Part shown: piece by piece, positions 1 through 10,028 of the stretch
Position numbering within the stretch: position 1 is the stretch's first letter
Layout: every line of letters begins with the position of its first letter
Assembly (NCBI GenBank): GCA_025054715.1
Contig: JANWYH010000009.1
Span: forward strand, 59,245 to 123,244
Reading direction: 5' to 3'
From: Pyrinomonadaceae bacterium
GTDB taxonomy: Bacteria > Acidobacteriota > Blastocatellia > Pyrinomonadales > Pyrinomonadaceae
Length of the DNA: 64,000 bases
The notes under the pieces: generated by a model
What the model saw: only the letters and a program-made list of their open reading frames with translations
What the model was told of the DNA's origin: nothing
The model's database searches: none
Position numbers and translations under genes: made by a program

Positions 1-1
1 A

Positions 2-376
2 AAAACCAAACTAGAAAGAAAAGTTAAAATTGGCAATTTCGTTGAATTAAAGAAGACTACCATTGGAGAAGGCTCAAAAGCTAGTCACCTAAGTTATCTA
101 GGTGATGCAACAATTGGCACTAACACAAATATTGGTGCAGGAACAATAACCTGCAATTACGATGGACGGCAAAAGCATCCAACAATCATAGGGAATGACG
201 TCAAGATAGGCTCAGATACGATGCTGGTCGCACCCGTCAAAGTTGGCGACGGAGCAGTAACTGGCGCTGGCAGTGTAGTTATAGAAGATGTTCCATCTGA
301 TTCGCTAGTCGTAGGGGTTCCGGCGAAAGTAAAGAAAAAATTAAAAAAGGAAGAGCTGATAGAGGTAAAAGAATAA
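2..376 (+). CDS. glmU: Bifunctional GlmU, C-terminal fragment (cut by window edge)
   Basis: This is the last ~124 codons of GlmU, which acetylates glucosamine-1-phosphate and then uridylates it to UDP-GlcNAc in the cytoplasm. Only the left-handed beta-helix acetyltransferase end is visible: hexapeptide-type repeats and the motifs [22 protein letters not shown] and [10 protein letters not shown], which are hallmarks of the family's acetyltransferase domain. The uridylyltransferase domain lies upstream of the window. The tail is Lys/Glu-rich. The stop codon is 1 nt before the glmS start, so the two genes are almost certainly one transcript, consistent with consecutive roles in amino-sugar synthesis. 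Identity is secure; the 5' boundary is not in view. Confidence 0.95.
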   Translation, partial: KTKLERKVKIGNFVELKKTTIGEGSKASHLSYLGDATIGTNTNIGAGTITCNYDGRQKHPTIIGNDVKIGSDTMLVAPVKVGDGAVTGAGSVVIEDVPSDSLVVGVPAKVKKKLKKEELIEVKE

Positions 377-377
377 A

Positions 378-2240
378 ATGTGCGGAATTGTTGGTTATGT
401 TGGCAATAAGCAAGTCGTTCCACTCATCTTAGAAGGACTAAAAAAGCTAGAATATCGAGGTTACGATTCAGCTGGCATTGCCGTTGTTGATGGCAACGGT
501 CAGCTTTTTATTCGGCGTGCCGAAGGCAAACTTCGAAATTTAGAAGAGGCAATAAGACTAAATCCGATCGAGGGCAACTACGGCATTGGACATACCAGAT
601 GGGCAACCCATGGAAGACCCACAGAAGAAAATGCTCATCCGCATCGAGACCAAACCGGTAAAGTCGTCGTCGTTCACAATGGCATAATTGAAAATTACAT
701 GAGCCTTAAGGAAAAGCTTAAAACACTCGGGAGCGAGTTCAAAACGGAAACTGACACCGAGGTTATAGCTCATTTAGTTGGCTACTATAAGTATAGTGAT
801 AGTCTTTCACTTGAAGAAGCTGTCCGAAAGGCTGTTAAAGAACTTAGGGGAATTTTTGCACTTGCGATAATCTGTGCCGACGAGCCAGATACTATTGTTG
901 CAGTAAGAGAGGGTGCTCCAGTCGTAATAGGTCTTGGTGATGGTGAGTTTTTTGTAGCTTCTGACATTCCGCCTATTTTGCAACATACACGCGACGTTTT
1001 CTACCTTGGTGACAAAGAAATGGCGGTGTTAACGAAAGATTCTGTCAAAGTCACGGACTTTGACGGAAACTTAGTAGAACCGAAGCGACATAGAATCACA
1101 TGGGATCCAATAGCTGCCGAAAAAGGTGGTTTCAAGCACTTCATGTTAAAGGAAATTTACGAACAACCGCGCGCTATTCGTGATACGGTCCGCGGGCGAA
1201 TATCTTTAGACACAGGAAAAATTTATCTAGATTCAATGAACATATCCGAGGAAGAACTCATAAATATAAAGGCAATAAAGGCTGCGGCTTGTGGCACATC
1301 CTGGCATGCGGCACTCGCAGGAAAATATATGATTGAATCGCTTGCTCGTGTTCCCGTGGAGGTTGACTATGCGTCGGAATTTCGCTACAGAAACCCTGTC
1401 CTCGACGAAAACACCCTCATGCTCGTAATTTCGCAATCTGGAGAAACCGCTGATACTATAGCTGCAATGCGCGAAGCAAAAAATGCTGGTTGCAAGGTCC
1501 TTTCAATCTGTAACGTTCAAGGTTCGATGATTGACAGAGAGTCCGACGGCACGATTTTAACCCACGCTGGTCCCGAAATAGGCGTTGCTTCGACTAAAGC
1601 CTTTACATCACAGATGATAGCTCTTTATTTATTTGCACTCTATCTTGCTCAGCTTCGAGGTAAAATTTCATCAGATGAGTCAAAAAATCACGCTCAAAAG
1701 ATTGCAGAGCTTCCACTTAAAATCGAACACATATTAAATGATGCAGACTCGATCGAAGAATTATCTAAGGAATTTTTCCGCTCCCAGGATTTTCTATATC
1801 TTGGACGTGGGATTAATTTCCCAGTCGCTTTAGAAGGTGCATTAAAGCTTAAAGAAATCTCATACATTCACGCAGAAGGTTATCCTGCAGGAGAAATGAA
1901 ACACGGACCGAATGCCCTGATAGACGAGAAACTTCCTGTTGTTGTTATCAATACAAGAGAAAAAGGCAACGCTTCGTCAGAGTTAAGATATGAAAAAACA
2001 CATTCAAACATCGTCGAAGTCAAGGCACGTGATGGGATTGTAATCTCAGTTTTAACAGAAGGAGATGACATGAGTTCGAGAGTTTCTGACTACGTGATAC
2101 AAGTTCCTGAAACAGCCGATCTATTATCTCCGATTCTTTCGATTGTGCCCTTACAGCTTCTAGCCTATCACATAGCAGTTCGACGCGGTTGCGATGTTGA
2201 CCAGCCGAGAAACTTAGCAAAGTCCGTTACGGTTGAGTGA
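378..2240 (+). CDS. glmS: Glutamine--fructose-6-phosphate aminotransferase (isomerizing)
   Basis: GlmS makes glucosamine-6-phosphate from fructose-6-phosphate and glutamine, the entry step to UDP-GlcNAc for peptidoglycan and LPS. The protein (620 aa, normal length) starts MCGIVGY, so Cys2 is the N-terminal nucleophile of the class II glutaminase after Met removal. The glutaminase domain covers about residues 1-220. Two SIS sugar-isomerase domains follow, with CGTSWHAAL near residue 303 and SQSGETADT near 352. The second SIS domain carries [18 protein letters not shown], and the chain ends in the conserved NLAKSVTVE containing the Schiff-base lysine. It sits 1 nt after glmU. No glmS ribozyme space exists upstream, because the glmU coding region abuts it. 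Confidence 0.98.
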   Translation: MCGIVGYVGNKQVVPLILEGLKKLEYRGYDSAGIAVVDGNGQLFIRRAEGKLRNLEEAIRLNPIEGNYGIGHTRWATHGRPTEENAHPHRDQTGKVVVVHNGIIENYMSLKEKLKTLGSEFKTETDTEVIAHLVGYYKYSDSLSLEEAVRKAVKELRGIFALAIICADEPDTIVAVREGAPVVIGLGDGEFFVASDIPPILQHTRDVFYLGDKEMAVLTKDSVKVTDFDGNLVEPKRHRITWDPIAAEKGGFKHFMLKEIYEQPRAIRDTVRGRISLDTGKIYLDSMNISEEELINIKAIKAAACGTSWHAALAGKYMIESLARVPVEVDYASEFRYRNPVLDENTLMLVISQSGETADTIAAMREAKNAGCKVLSICNVQGSMIDRESDGTILTHAGPEIGVASTKAFTSQMIALYLFALYLAQLRGKISSDESKNHAQKIAELPLKIEHILNDADSIEELSKEFFRSQDFLYLGRGINFPVALEGALKLKEISYIHAEGYPAGEMKHGPNALIDEKLPVVVINTREKGNASSELRYEKTHSNIVEVKARDGIVISVLTEGDDMSSRVSDYVIQVPETADLLSPILSIVPLQLLAYHIAVRRGCDVDQPRNLAKSVTVE

Positions 2241-2242
2241 TC

Positions 2243-3097
2243 TCAATTTGTTATAATCACAAAATCGCCTAAATTTAGATGTTTTGATTTATCAAACTCT
2301 AGCGATTTGGTTTCTCGACGAATCGTTATCACCAAAAACTTTACATTTGGTAAGTAGCTTGCTAAATGTTCCGGTGCCCCTAATCTGTTTTCAGAATGAA
2401 AAGCTCCGTTTATATGAATTACAAGGGCTTTTGAGTTCGCCTTCAAAACTTCTGAAATGGAAAATGCCATAGTAGCATCCCAGAGTGTTTGTGCTTCGAG
2501 AAGATTATTTGCAGACTGGTGCTCGTTTATCCCCATGATTTTACTAAACTTTTCTGCATACGCTTTCGAAGCTTCTTTATAAGGCAAAGGCGCAATCCAA
2601 CGCCTCGCTTCTGGTGAAAGCATCTCAAGCAGGCTTTTGCCACGCCTCGATACCATATTTACATAACGACGCGGAGCATTAGACGCAATAACTTTTAACT
2701 TATTTTCCTTTGCAAATTCTACTAGCGGACGATAATCCGTTTTATAGTTATTCCAAGGTCTCGAACTAGAAAGAAAATGTGCTTCTGTAATTAAATCCTG
2801 TAAATACTCATCAATTATTACTTGCACATCCCTTTCAAACATTTCCATCGCCAAAACGATCTGCTTTGATCTAATGCGGTCAAAAGCCGCTTTGAGCAAT
2901 TCCAGCTGAAGCTTATGAGCCACCGCATCATCGTGGGATTCGCCGACAAAAACTACATCAACAAGCTTCATTGCTTCAATTACTTGCTCAAAACTTCTTC
3001 TTTCTCCTTTAGCATCATAAATTCTGAATTTTTCGTCATTTTGTGCCGTCACACTCAAAACCAATAGTGCGAATACGAAAATAAGCATTCTAGACAT
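2243..3097 (-). CDS. Exported ChaN/haem-binding-uptake-like protein
   Basis: The protein (284 aa from the chosen ATG) resembles the ChaN/DUF399 family, some members of which bind haem; its role here is not known. The family-like core is DVVFVGESHDDAVAHKLQLEL followed by LAMEMFERDVQ, and a later IHINGAFHSENRLG segment also fits the fold (EREA/TIKI-like). A signal peptide is visible (MSRMLIFVFALLVLSVTA, then QND). There is no lipobox Cys, unlike typical ChaN lipoproteins, so it is probably periplasmic. A GTG at 3115 could add six cysteine-rich residues, but the ATG at 3097 gives the better signal peptide. It converges on glmS with a 2-nt gap and diverges from nth. Confidence 0.7.
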   Translation of the reverse strand: MSRMLIFVFALLVLSVTAQNDEKFRIYDAKGERRSFEQVIEAMKLVDVVFVGESHDDAVAHKLQLELLKAAFDRIRSKQIVLAMEMFERDVQVIIDEYLQDLITEAHFLSSSRPWNNYKTDYRPLVEFAKENKLKVIASNAPRRYVNMVSRRGKSLLEMLSPEARRWIAPLPYKEASKAYAEKFSKIMGINEHQSANNLLEAQTLWDATMAFSISEVLKANSKALVIHINGAFHSENRLGAPEHLASYLPNVKFLVITIRRETKSLEFDKSKHLNLGDFVIITN

Positions 3098-3159
3098 ACA
3101 AAAACAACATAACACAGATAAACTTGCTTTTCGACCTGTCGTTCCCTAGTCTATTTTTC

Positions 3160-3783
3160 ATGAGAAAGGTATCGGAGATAATCAGAAGGTTAAAGCAAGC
3201 CTACCCAAATGTGCGAACAGGGCTTAAGCACTCAAATCCCTTTGAGCTTCTTGTCGCTACTATACTCTCAGCTCAATGCACCGACGAGAGAGTTAACCTC
3301 GTAACATCAAAACTCTTTCAGAAATATCGTAAGCCCGAAGATTATCTTGCGGTTTCTCAAGAAGAGCTAGCTCAAGACATCAGGTCAATAAATTTTTTCA
3401 ACAACAAGGCTAGGAACATTCAAAAAACCGCGAAAAAAATAATTGAAAACTTCGGCGGAGAAGTCCCAAAAACGATGGAAGAGCTTTTGACGCTCGATGG
3501 AGTTGCTAGAAAAACAGCAAATGTAGTATTGGGTGATGCTTTCGGGATTGCTTCAGGAATCGTTGTTGACACACATGTTGCCCGTGTTAGTCAACGTCTT
3601 AAACTTACGGAAAACAAAGCTCCAGAAAAAATCGAAAAAGACCTAATGCAAGTGATTCCAAGAGAATACTGGATTGAATTCTCACATTGGCTAATAAATC
3701 ACGGTCGAAAAGTTTGCCAAGCAAGAAAACCTAAATGTAACGAATGCTTCTTGAGCGACCTGTGTCCTTCAGCTAAATCTTAA
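3160..3783 (+). CDS. nth: Endonuclease III (DNA glycosylase/AP lyase)
   Basis: This is a base-excision repair enzyme that removes oxidised pyrimidines and cleaves abasic sites. The helix-hairpin-helix LDGVARKTANVVLG contains the catalytic Lys, and VVDTHVARVSQR contains the catalytic Asp. The C-terminus has the complete [4Fe-4S] loop C-x6-C-x2-C-x5-C (from CQARKPKC). The length of 207 aa matches the family. A TTG at 3124 would add 12 hydrophobic residues that the family lacks, so the ATG at 3160 (MRKVSEIIRRL) is preferred. Its 3' end overlaps the convergent moaC by 11 bp. Confidence 0.95.
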   Translation: MRKVSEIIRRLKQAYPNVRTGLKHSNPFELLVATILSAQCTDERVNLVTSKLFQKYRKPEDYLAVSQEELAQDIRSINFFNNKARNIQKTAKKIIENFGGEVPKTMEELLTLDGVARKTANVVLGDAFGIASGIVVDTHVARVSQRLKLTENKAPEKIEKDLMQVIPREYWIEFSHWLINHGRKVCQARKPKCNECFLSDLCPSAKS

Positions 3784-4252
3784 CTCCCCTACTAAACTCG
3801 CCACTTCTACCACCAGTTTTGAGCTCTAAACGAACTTCACCTATCTCGATGTCCTTTTGAAGCGCCTTACACATATCATAAACAGTCAAAGAAGCTACAG
3901 ATACGGCCGTCAAAGCTTCCATTTCCACGCCTGTTTTTTCATTTGCTTTTACCTCGGCTTCAATATAAACACCGTAATCGCGTATCTCAGCTTGAATCTT
4001 AATACTGGAAAGATTTATCTGATGACACAAAGGAATGATTTCAAATGTTTTTTTTGCCGCCATTATGCCCGCAATTCTGGCTACTTCTAGAGGATCGCCC
4101 TTAGGATTTTGCCTTGAACGCAGAAGCTCAATCACTTCAGACTTCAAGAAAACCTTTGCAGATGCAATGGCAACTCTTTCCGAAACACTCTTGTCAGACA
4201 CGTCAACCATTTTCACTTTTCCCTGTTCGTCTATATGTGAAAACTTCTTCAT
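3773..4252 (-). CDS. moaC: Cyclic pyranopterin monophosphate synthase
   Basis: MoaC completes the first step of molybdenum cofactor synthesis, converting the MoaA product to cyclic pyranopterin phosphate. Conserved motifs are IPLCHQINLSS, KTGVEMEALTAVSVASLTVYDMCKA and the C-terminal LKTGGRSGEF. Length (159 aa) is typical. The ATG at 4252 gives the family-like start MKKFSHIDEQGKVKMVDVS; a TTG at 4267 would overlap the lysS stop. It lies 7 nt downstream of lysS and is probably cotranscribed. No other moa, moe or mog gene is in the window, but the cox-type molybdenum hydroxylase at 52.5-57.4 kb is a plausible user of the cofactor. Confidence 0.95.
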   Translation of the reverse strand: MKKFSHIDEQGKVKMVDVSDKSVSERVAIASAKVFLKSEVIELLRSRQNPKGDPLEVARIAGIMAAKKTFEIIPLCHQINLSSIKIQAEIRDYGVYIEAEVKANEKTGVEMEALTAVSVASLTVYDMCKALQKDIEIGEVRLELKTGGRSGEFSRGVKI

Positions 4253-4259
4253 CTCGGTT

Positions 4260-5891
4260 CTATTCAACTGCAGAAGCCTTCTCCTGTATCCTCTGAGTTG
4301 ACTTTCTCTCTGGTCTAAGGTGCGGAAACAGGATAACGTCTCTTATCGAGTGCTTATTAGTTAAAAGCATTACCAAACGATCTATACCGATACCAATTCC
4401 TGCAGCAGGTGGCATACCGTAGGCTAGAGCCATAATATAATCTTCATCAAGCAGCATCGCCTCTTCATTGCCCTTTTCTCTTTGCTTCATCTGATCAACA
4501 AACCTTTCATACTGCTCTTGCGGATCGTTCAACTCAGAGAAACCATTTGCAACCTCCATACCGCTTATAAAAAGCTCGAATCTTTCAGCTATCATCGGAT
4601 TTTCGCTTGAAGCCTTCGATAATGGAGAAATTGACTTCGGAAAGTCATAAATAAAGGTTGGCTGAATCAAATTCGACTCAACTTTTTCTTCAAAAAGCTC
4701 AAGCATATTTGCCTCAGTGATTGTTACATCAGGGTCAAAAAGACGAATAGCATCGCTCATCGGAATTTTACGAAAACTGCTAAAATCAATTTCCTTTCCT
4801 TCGTAACTTATCTTCAAATCACCAATTACGCTTTTTACAACATACCGTAGCAAATCTTCACAAAAAACCATCATTTCCTCGGCATTCATGTATGCACAAT
4901 AAAACTCAAGCATTGTAAACTCTGGATTATGCTTGTATGAAATCCCCTCGTTACGAAAATTCCGACCTAGCTCGTAAACCCTCTCAAACCCGCCAACAAG
5001 CAATCTTTTAAGATAAAGCTCAGGTGCAATCCTTGCGTAAAGGTCTATGTCTAAAGCGTTATGATGCGTAACAAAGGGACGCGCCGCTGCTCCTGACGCT
5101 ATAGGTGTTAACATCGGAGTTTCAACTTCAATAAATCCATGCTCATCAAGAAAATGACGTATCGAAGAAATTATTTTGGCTCTGTGCTCAAAAACCTGTC
5201 TCGTTGTTAATCCTTCGTGTTCAATTTGAAGACTAGAGGCGATCAAATCTACGTATCGACGACGTTGGCGAATTTCCGGATCGGCAACACCATGCATTTT
5301 ATCCGGCATCGGTAGCAAAGCTTTCGCCAAAAATTGAAACCGCTCAACATGAATCGTCAGCTCACCGGTATTAGTCAAAAACAAAACGCCCTCAACACCT
5401 ATGAAATCCCCGTGGTCCAGTGCTTCGAAGGCTTTCCAGTTAAAATTAGCATCTTTCGTGTCAAGGTCTTTTCTCGAAGAAACTGCCTCAAAATCGCCCT
5501 TACGAAAATACACTTGAAGCCTCGTGACACCGTCAGAAAGGTGCACAAAAGCCGCTTTTCCCATCACACGTGGAGGAGTCGCAAGTCTGCCTGCTACTTT
5601 TACTTTGCCCAGAGACTTTAATTTTTCGTTAAGCTGACTTTTAAGCTCTACCGAGGGTTTCTCATTCTTGCTAACTTTCTGCAAAACTTCTTGAATTTCC
5701 TGCATTGATAATAGATTTGTTATCGTATCTTCCTTACCAGAGACTTTAGATCGACAAAACCGACTCGGATAAACATCTCCAAGCAATTCTTCAAGAGTCC
5801 TCAAATGCTCGATCCTAGCCCTTACTTGATCGTTTTCCTCTACAATGCCAGCTTCTATAATTGTTTCAGAATTGGTGCTTACTATAGACAT
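4260..5891 (-). CDS. lysS: Lysyl-tRNA synthetase (class II)
   Basis: The enzyme charges tRNA-Lys. The class II core is clear: motif 2 region [21 protein letters not shown] and motif 3 region [17 protein letters not shown], ending near ILFPHLRPE. At 543 aa it is longer than the ~500 usual for the family; the extra length is mainly an N-terminal insert of about 45 residues between the leading helix and the OB-fold anticodon-binding domain, plus a short C-terminal tail. A perfect TATAAT lies 7 nt upstream of the ATG, so the transcript is probably leaderless. moaC follows 7 nt downstream. Confidence 0.95.
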   Translation of the reverse strand: MSIVSTNSETIIEAGIVEENDQVRARIEHLRTLEELLGDVYPSRFCRSKVSGKEDTITNLLSMQEIQEVLQKVSKNEKPSVELKSQLNEKLKSLGKVKVAGRLATPPRVMGKAAFVHLSDGVTRLQVYFRKGDFEAVSSRKDLDTKDANFNWKAFEALDHGDFIGVEGVLFLTNTGELTIHVERFQFLAKALLPMPDKMHGVADPEIRQRRRYVDLIASSLQIEHEGLTTRQVFEHRAKIISSIRHFLDEHGFIEVETPMLTPIASGAAARPFVTHHNALDIDLYARIAPELYLKRLLVGGFERVYELGRNFRNEGISYKHNPEFTMLEFYCAYMNAEEMMVFCEDLLRYVVKSVIGDLKISYEGKEIDFSSFRKIPMSDAIRLFDPDVTITEANMLELFEEKVESNLIQPTFIYDFPKSISPLSKASSENPMIAERFELFISGMEVANGFSELNDPQEQYERFVDQMKQREKGNEEAMLLDEDYIMALAYGMPPAAGIGIGIDRLVMLLTNKHSIRDVILFPHLRPERKSTQRIQEKASAVE

Positions 5892-5898
5892 AAGAAAA

Positions 5899-5928
5899 AT
5901 TATACGTTAGTCGAAAAAGGCAAAACAA
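5899..5928 (-). promoter_or_regulatory. lysS promoter with leaderless geometry
   Basis: On the minus strand TTGTTT (5928-5923) is followed after 18 nt by a perfect TATAAT (5904-5899). The expected start site falls at or within 1-2 nt of the lysS ATG at 5891. It fills the 38-bp gap after the upstream membrane-protein gene, so lysS probably has its own promoter. Confidence 0.55.
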
Positions 5929-5929
5929 A

Positions 5930-7717
5930 TTACTCCTTCAGAGATAAGCGATACAAGAGGTATTTTCCGTAAACTTCGGGTTCGCTTCTTTCGTACCACC
6001 TGTCAAGATTATCAAAATTTATCTCCCAATCGGCCGGAACTACTAAGTAGGAAAGAATTGTATCCGGTGACCTTTCAGGATGAAAGCTCTTCGTATATTC
6101 TTCAAACTTTTCAGCTTCTTCATAAACTTCTTGGTAAGTAAGCGGTTTATATTTGGGATTTAATCTATCAGTATGCCTTCCCCAACCAAAAAGCGCGATT
6201 ATTGATACATAATCACCATCAACGATTCGATAAATAAGGTCTTCTTTGTCAATACCCTGAAAATAAAGGTGCTGATAGTATCTTTCTTTGTTTTCTTGCC
6301 ACGTGACACCCGGAAAAATATGCTGGTGCCGTGCCCACAAAAGCGTCTGAGGAGCCAAAGTCGGCATATCATCGCCTTGAATAAGATCAGGAGCAAAAAT
6401 TACTTTCTTGCGCCCTTCGACCTTTGCGATTTCGGCAAGACGCTTGCCAACAGCAAAGGCTTCATCTCGCCATACATTCGCTTCATCGAGTGGTTTTACT
6501 GTATAATGGCATTCGACTAGTCCCCAAAAAACTCCGAAAAAAGTTAAAAAAAGTGGTGCGGACCGAAAAGCTAAATTTTTTTGATTTTGCCTCAACCAAG
6601 TCCAAACAATGCCCAGAATAAGCACGAACGCAAAAGTAGTTACATAATTTCCTATGAAAACTTGATAATGAATCGGCTGAAGAACTCTTCCTGTAATTAG
6701 CTGTTGATTAAAGGTTATTGGCGGCACAAGAAGAAGTGAAAAAGTAAAAAGCACTAAACGATCTCGAAGATTTACAACTCTTAAAAGCGCAAGTAAAAGC
6801 AAAACCAGAATCAGAAAAAAGCATATCAGTTCAGGCAGACGCATCAGATCAGGCTCTCTTGTAAAAACAAGTAGCTGCACTTGATCGAGCGTATGTGAGC
6901 GCCTTGAAAGCAAAATTGCGTAAGGAATAAGCCAGATCGAACAGATAAAAAGCAATACCAAAAAGACCCGAAAATCCTGTAGCCAATTCGTGGGACGAGC
7001 TATTAACCAGACGAGCGCCAAGCAGAAAAACCAAGCGAATGCCGTTGTCCAAATGTAAAAGTAAGAAAAAACACAATAAGCAAACCCAAGCGAAGCTAAA
7101 GTGCAAAAAATAAGTTTTTCCTGCAGTTGACTTTTTGTAATTGTCAACCAAGCAAAAGTAACAGTTAAAAAAAACGCTACAAGTGCGAGCGCGGGAACAT
7201 ATCTTCTAAAACCGGGAAAGTAAGGATAGGGAAAGCCTATTTCGAGAATTTCACCAATTGCGCCTTCACCTGCGGCAAGCGCCCCAGTAGAAATTACTAA
7301 TATGGCTCCTGCCATCGCAAAAAGCTCATCTTTCAGCATTAAATTCAACACCCAAAACAAAATCAGTCCTGTTAAAAAAGCAGCTATTGCACCTGAAAGC
7401 CACATCGCCGTCGGAGCCGAAAAGCCTAAAATTCTTGAAGGAATCGCTATTGTGTAAGGAGCGGCAAACTGTATGGAAAAAAGGGATTCTTCTCGGGTTT
7501 TTTCAAATAAATCGTCTCTATTCGTGTAAGGATCGTTCAAGCGTGGGCGACCATCTATTAAAGCCTTAAGGTAAGCTGCATATGCTACTTCGTCAATATC
7601 ATTGTAAGCGTAGTGGCCTTGCCATTCGTAACCACGCAAATACCATAGTTTCAATTGCGGATAAAGTGCAAATATCATCAGGAAAAATCCTGCAATAAAA
7701 CCGCATCGAAGTTTCAT
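5930..7717 (-). CDS. Polytopic membrane protein, possible GT-C glycosyltransferase
   Basis: I do not recognise a specific family. The 595-aa protein starts with a membrane segment (residues 5-22), then a periplasmic stretch with an acidic motif YNDIDEVAYAAYLKAL, then about nine or ten further hydrophobic helices between roughly residues 100 and 400, and ends in a soluble ~190-aa C-terminal domain. An acidic motif in the first outside loop followed by many helices and a soluble tail is the general plan of GT-C enzymes that use lipid-linked sugars, so a role in cell-surface glycan transfer is possible but inferred. Its ATG shares one base with the glmM stop (TAATG), implying translational coupling to amino-sugar synthesis. 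Confidence 0.5.
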   Translation of the reverse strand: MKLRCGFIAGFFLMIFALYPQLKLWYLRGYEWQGHYAYNDIDEVAYAAYLKALIDGRPRLNDPYTNRDDLFEKTREESLFSIQFAAPYTIAIPSRILGFSAPTAMWLSGAIAAFLTGLILFWVLNLMLKDELFAMAGAILVISTGALAAGEGAIGEILEIGFPYPYFPGFRRYVPALALVAFFLTVTFAWLTITKSQLQEKLIFCTLASLGFAYCVFSYFYIWTTAFAWFFCLALVWLIARPTNWLQDFRVFLVLLFICSIWLIPYAILLSRRSHTLDQVQLLVFTREPDLMRLPELICFFLILVLLLLALLRVVNLRDRLVLFTFSLLLVPPITFNQQLITGRVLQPIHYQVFIGNYVTTFAFVLILGIVWTWLRQNQKNLAFRSAPLFLTFFGVFWGLVECHYTVKPLDEANVWRDEAFAVGKRLAEIAKVEGRKKVIFAPDLIQGDDMPTLAPQTLLWARHQHIFPGVTWQENKERYYQHLYFQGIDKEDLIYRIVDGDYVSIIALFGWGRHTDRLNPKYKPLTYQEVYEEAEKFEEYTKSFHPERSPDTILSYLVVPADWEINFDNLDRWYERSEPEVYGKYLLYRLSLKE

Positions 7718-9063
7718 TATCCAATTTCCTCTTCGATTGATTCTGCGAGGTTTTTTGCATGCTGAGAAATCCTTTCTTCATCCTCGCCTTCTATCATTAC
7801 TCTTGCTAGATTCTCTGTGCCAGAATATCGCAGAAGCACTCTACCCTTTCCTTCCAGCTCTTTTTCTATGAGCTTGAGAATTTTAGTGGTTTTCGGCAGC
7901 TCGTCAAAAGGTTTCTTTTCCTTTACTTTGACGTTTACGAGAACTTGCGGAAACCTCTCGAAGCCCTTTGCAAGCTCTGAAAGAGCTTTTCCAGCATCTA
8001 AAATCGCTTGCAAAACAAAAAGCGCCGTCTGCATTCCATCTCCGACCAGTGAACGAAAAGGGAAAATTATATGTCCGGATTGCTCGCCACCAAGATCAGA
8101 GCCTGTCCTTAATAATTCATCTAGCACATACTTATCGCCAACTGGAGTTCTCAAAAGTCTAAAACCCTTGCGCTGCAAAGCCAACTCCAATCCTATATTG
8201 CTCATAACGGTCGCGACTACCGTTTTATTTTCAAGCCTTCCGCGCTTTTGTAAAAAATCTGAAAGTGAATAAAGAACAGAATCTCCATCAAACACATCTG
8301 CATTTTCATCAACAAAAATCGCTCTATCTGCATCACCATCAAATGCTATACCGAGATCAGCCTTTTCTTCTATAACTTTTGCTTTTAACCCTTCAACATG
8401 CAGAGAGCCGCAATCTTTGTTAATGTTTTCTCCATTCGGGGAGTTGTTTATTACTTTAACCTCGCCTACAAAGCGAGAGAAAAGCTCCGGTGCAAGATAT
8501 GAAGCAGCACCGTTCGCACAGTCAACTACTACTTTTAGATTACTCAGACGAAACTGCTCAAACCCCTCCGTCAGATACTCAATGTAAGACCTCTGATACT
8601 GCTCTGAAGACTTTTTTTCGACTCTCTGCAAAGATTTACTAATTTTAACTTCCCTTCCATCAAAAATTTCTTTCTCTATATTGTTTTCTATTTGCTCTTC
8701 TAGCTTCCTTCCTGACGGAGAAAAAATTTTTATTCCGTTGTCTTGAAAAGGATTATGTGAAGCGCTTATGACGATGCCAGCGTCAAAGTTAAGCTTCTTT
8801 GTAAGAAGAGCAACTCCCGGTGTTGTCATCACTCCTACTGATTCACAATAGGCATTCCCGGCTAATGCTCCTTCGTGAAAGCTTCTTTCAATCCACTCGC
8901 CTGATTGTCGAGTATCTCTGCCTGTAAGAAAGCGTGGGTTTCTTTTTAGTTTTTTTTCAAAGTGCTCGGCTAGCAGATAGCCAATGAGTCTTATAGTCTG
9001 CTGATCCAGTGGAAAATGACCTGCGCGCGCACGAATTCCGTCAGTTCCAAAAAGTTTTTTCAT
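7717..9063 (-). CDS. glmM: Phosphoglucosamine mutase
   Basis: GlmM converts glucosamine-6-phosphate to glucosamine-1-phosphate, the step between GlmS and GlmU. It has the full motif set: MKKLFGTDGIRARAG at the start, the phosphoserine loop VISASHNPFQDNGIK (Ser102, same number as in E. coli), the metal loop FDGDADRAIFVDE, the sugar loop GGEQSGHIIF and the phosphate-binding RYSGTENLARVMIEG. At 448 aa it is full length. It is 22 nt downstream of the PP2C gene and overlaps the next membrane-protein gene by one base. A TATCAT 10 nt before the ATG could be a -10 element with a short leader. Confidence 0.97.
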   Translation of the reverse strand: MKKLFGTDGIRARAGHFPLDQQTIRLIGYLLAEHFEKKLKRNPRFLTGRDTRQSGEWIERSFHEGALAGNAYCESVGVMTTPGVALLTKKLNFDAGIVISASHNPFQDNGIKIFSPSGRKLEEQIENNIEKEIFDGREVKISKSLQRVEKKSSEQYQRSYIEYLTEGFEQFRLSNLKVVVDCANGAASYLAPELFSRFVGEVKVINNSPNGENINKDCGSLHVEGLKAKVIEEKADLGIAFDGDADRAIFVDENADVFDGDSVLYSLSDFLQKRGRLENKTVVATVMSNIGLELALQRKGFRLLRTPVGDKYVLDELLRTGSDLGGEQSGHIIFPFRSLVGDGMQTALFVLQAILDAGKALSELAKGFERFPQVLVNVKVKEKKPFDELPKTTKILKLIEKELEGKGRVLLRYSGTENLARVMIEGEDEERISQHAKNLAESIEEEIG

Positions 9064-9085
9064 ACGATCGCTAATGATAACACAT

Positions 9086-10015
9086 TTAAGATTCTATGTT
9101 TTCTTCGGCGGTATCATGTATTGAAAGATATTCAATCTCTATGGATTCTTTTTCAATTTCTTCTTCCGTAAGCTCTGACAATGCGCTTCCAGAGAGTCTG
9201 GCGAGAATGACGGTTATATTATCTTCTCCACCTCTTTTGTTGGCTTCATCCACGAGGTTATAACAAGCCTTTTCTAGGTTTTCAATCGAATCAAGTGTTA
9301 TCCTATGTAGGTCACTAGAACGAAGTTTGCTCGAAAGCCCATCACTACAAATAAGCAAGATGTCACCTCTTGCTGCAACAAGTCTTACCCCTTCAGGTCT
9401 TATATCACTTTGAGCTCCGAGAGCCTGAAGTATAACATTTCTCATTATGTGGTTTTCAGCGTCCTCTAGGGTAATTTGCTTTGCGTCAACTAACTGCTGA
9501 ACTAGAGATTGATCCTTTGTAAGCTGTTGAATTTTATCATTGCGAATTAGATACGCGCGACTGTCACCCACTTGAACAAAACTCACATCATCAAGACTTA
9601 TGCTTACGCCCGTAAGAGTAGCTCCCATGCCTCTATATTCTGGATTTTTTCTTTGTTCCTGATGAATCAAGGTATTTGCACGGAAAGTAGCCTCAAAAAG
9701 TTTTCCTATAAGAGGCATGCCTTCATGAGAAGAACTTTTTGACATTTTTAGAATTTCTTTTCCAATGGTTTCCACAGCCATCTTGCTTGCGACTTCACCA
9801 GCAAGCGCTCCGCCCATTCCATCAGAAACGGCCAAAATCACTCCATCTGTTTCTTCTTCTATACTAAAAGAACCTGAACAAAAACGTAGCTCATCCATTC
9901 CGTTATCTGCAGTCAACATTTTGGAGCTTTTAAGTTCCAAAACTAAATAGTTGTCTTCATTACTTTTTCTTACGCGCCCTATGTGAGACGCAGCGTAAAA
10001 TTCAACCGATAACAT
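9086..10015 (-). CDS. PP2C-type serine/threonine protein phosphatase
   Basis: This is a metal-dependent PPM phosphatase of the bacterial PrpC/Stp type. Visible motifs: GRVRKSNEDNY (about residues 13-23), AVSDGMGGALAGEVA with metal-binding Asp65, VGDSRAYLI, LLICSDGLSSKL and GGEDNITVILARL. A 25-residue insert sits between the first and second motifs. The C-terminus adds an acidic ~45-aa tail rich in Glu and Ser. There is no membrane segment, so it is cytoplasmic. No partner Ser/Thr kinase is in the window. It is 13 nt downstream of the cystathionine synthase/lyase gene and 22 nt upstream of glmM; a link to cell-wall control is only suggested by that position. Confidence 0.9.
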   Translation of the reverse strand: MLSVEFYAASHIGRVRKSNEDNYLVLELKSSKMLTADNGMDELRFCSGSFSIEEETDGVILAVSDGMGGALAGEVASKMAVETIGKEILKMSKSSSHEGMPLIGKLFEATFRANTLIHQEQRKNPEYRGMGATLTGVSISLDDVSFVQVGDSRAYLIRNDKIQQLTKDQSLVQQLVDAKQITLEDAENHIMRNVILQALGAQSDIRPEGVRLVAARGDILLICSDGLSSKLRSSDLHRITLDSIENLEKACYNLVDEANKRGGEDNITVILARLSGSALSELTEEEIEKESIEIEYLSIHDTAEENIES

Positions 10016-10028
10016 AACTCTGATGCAT

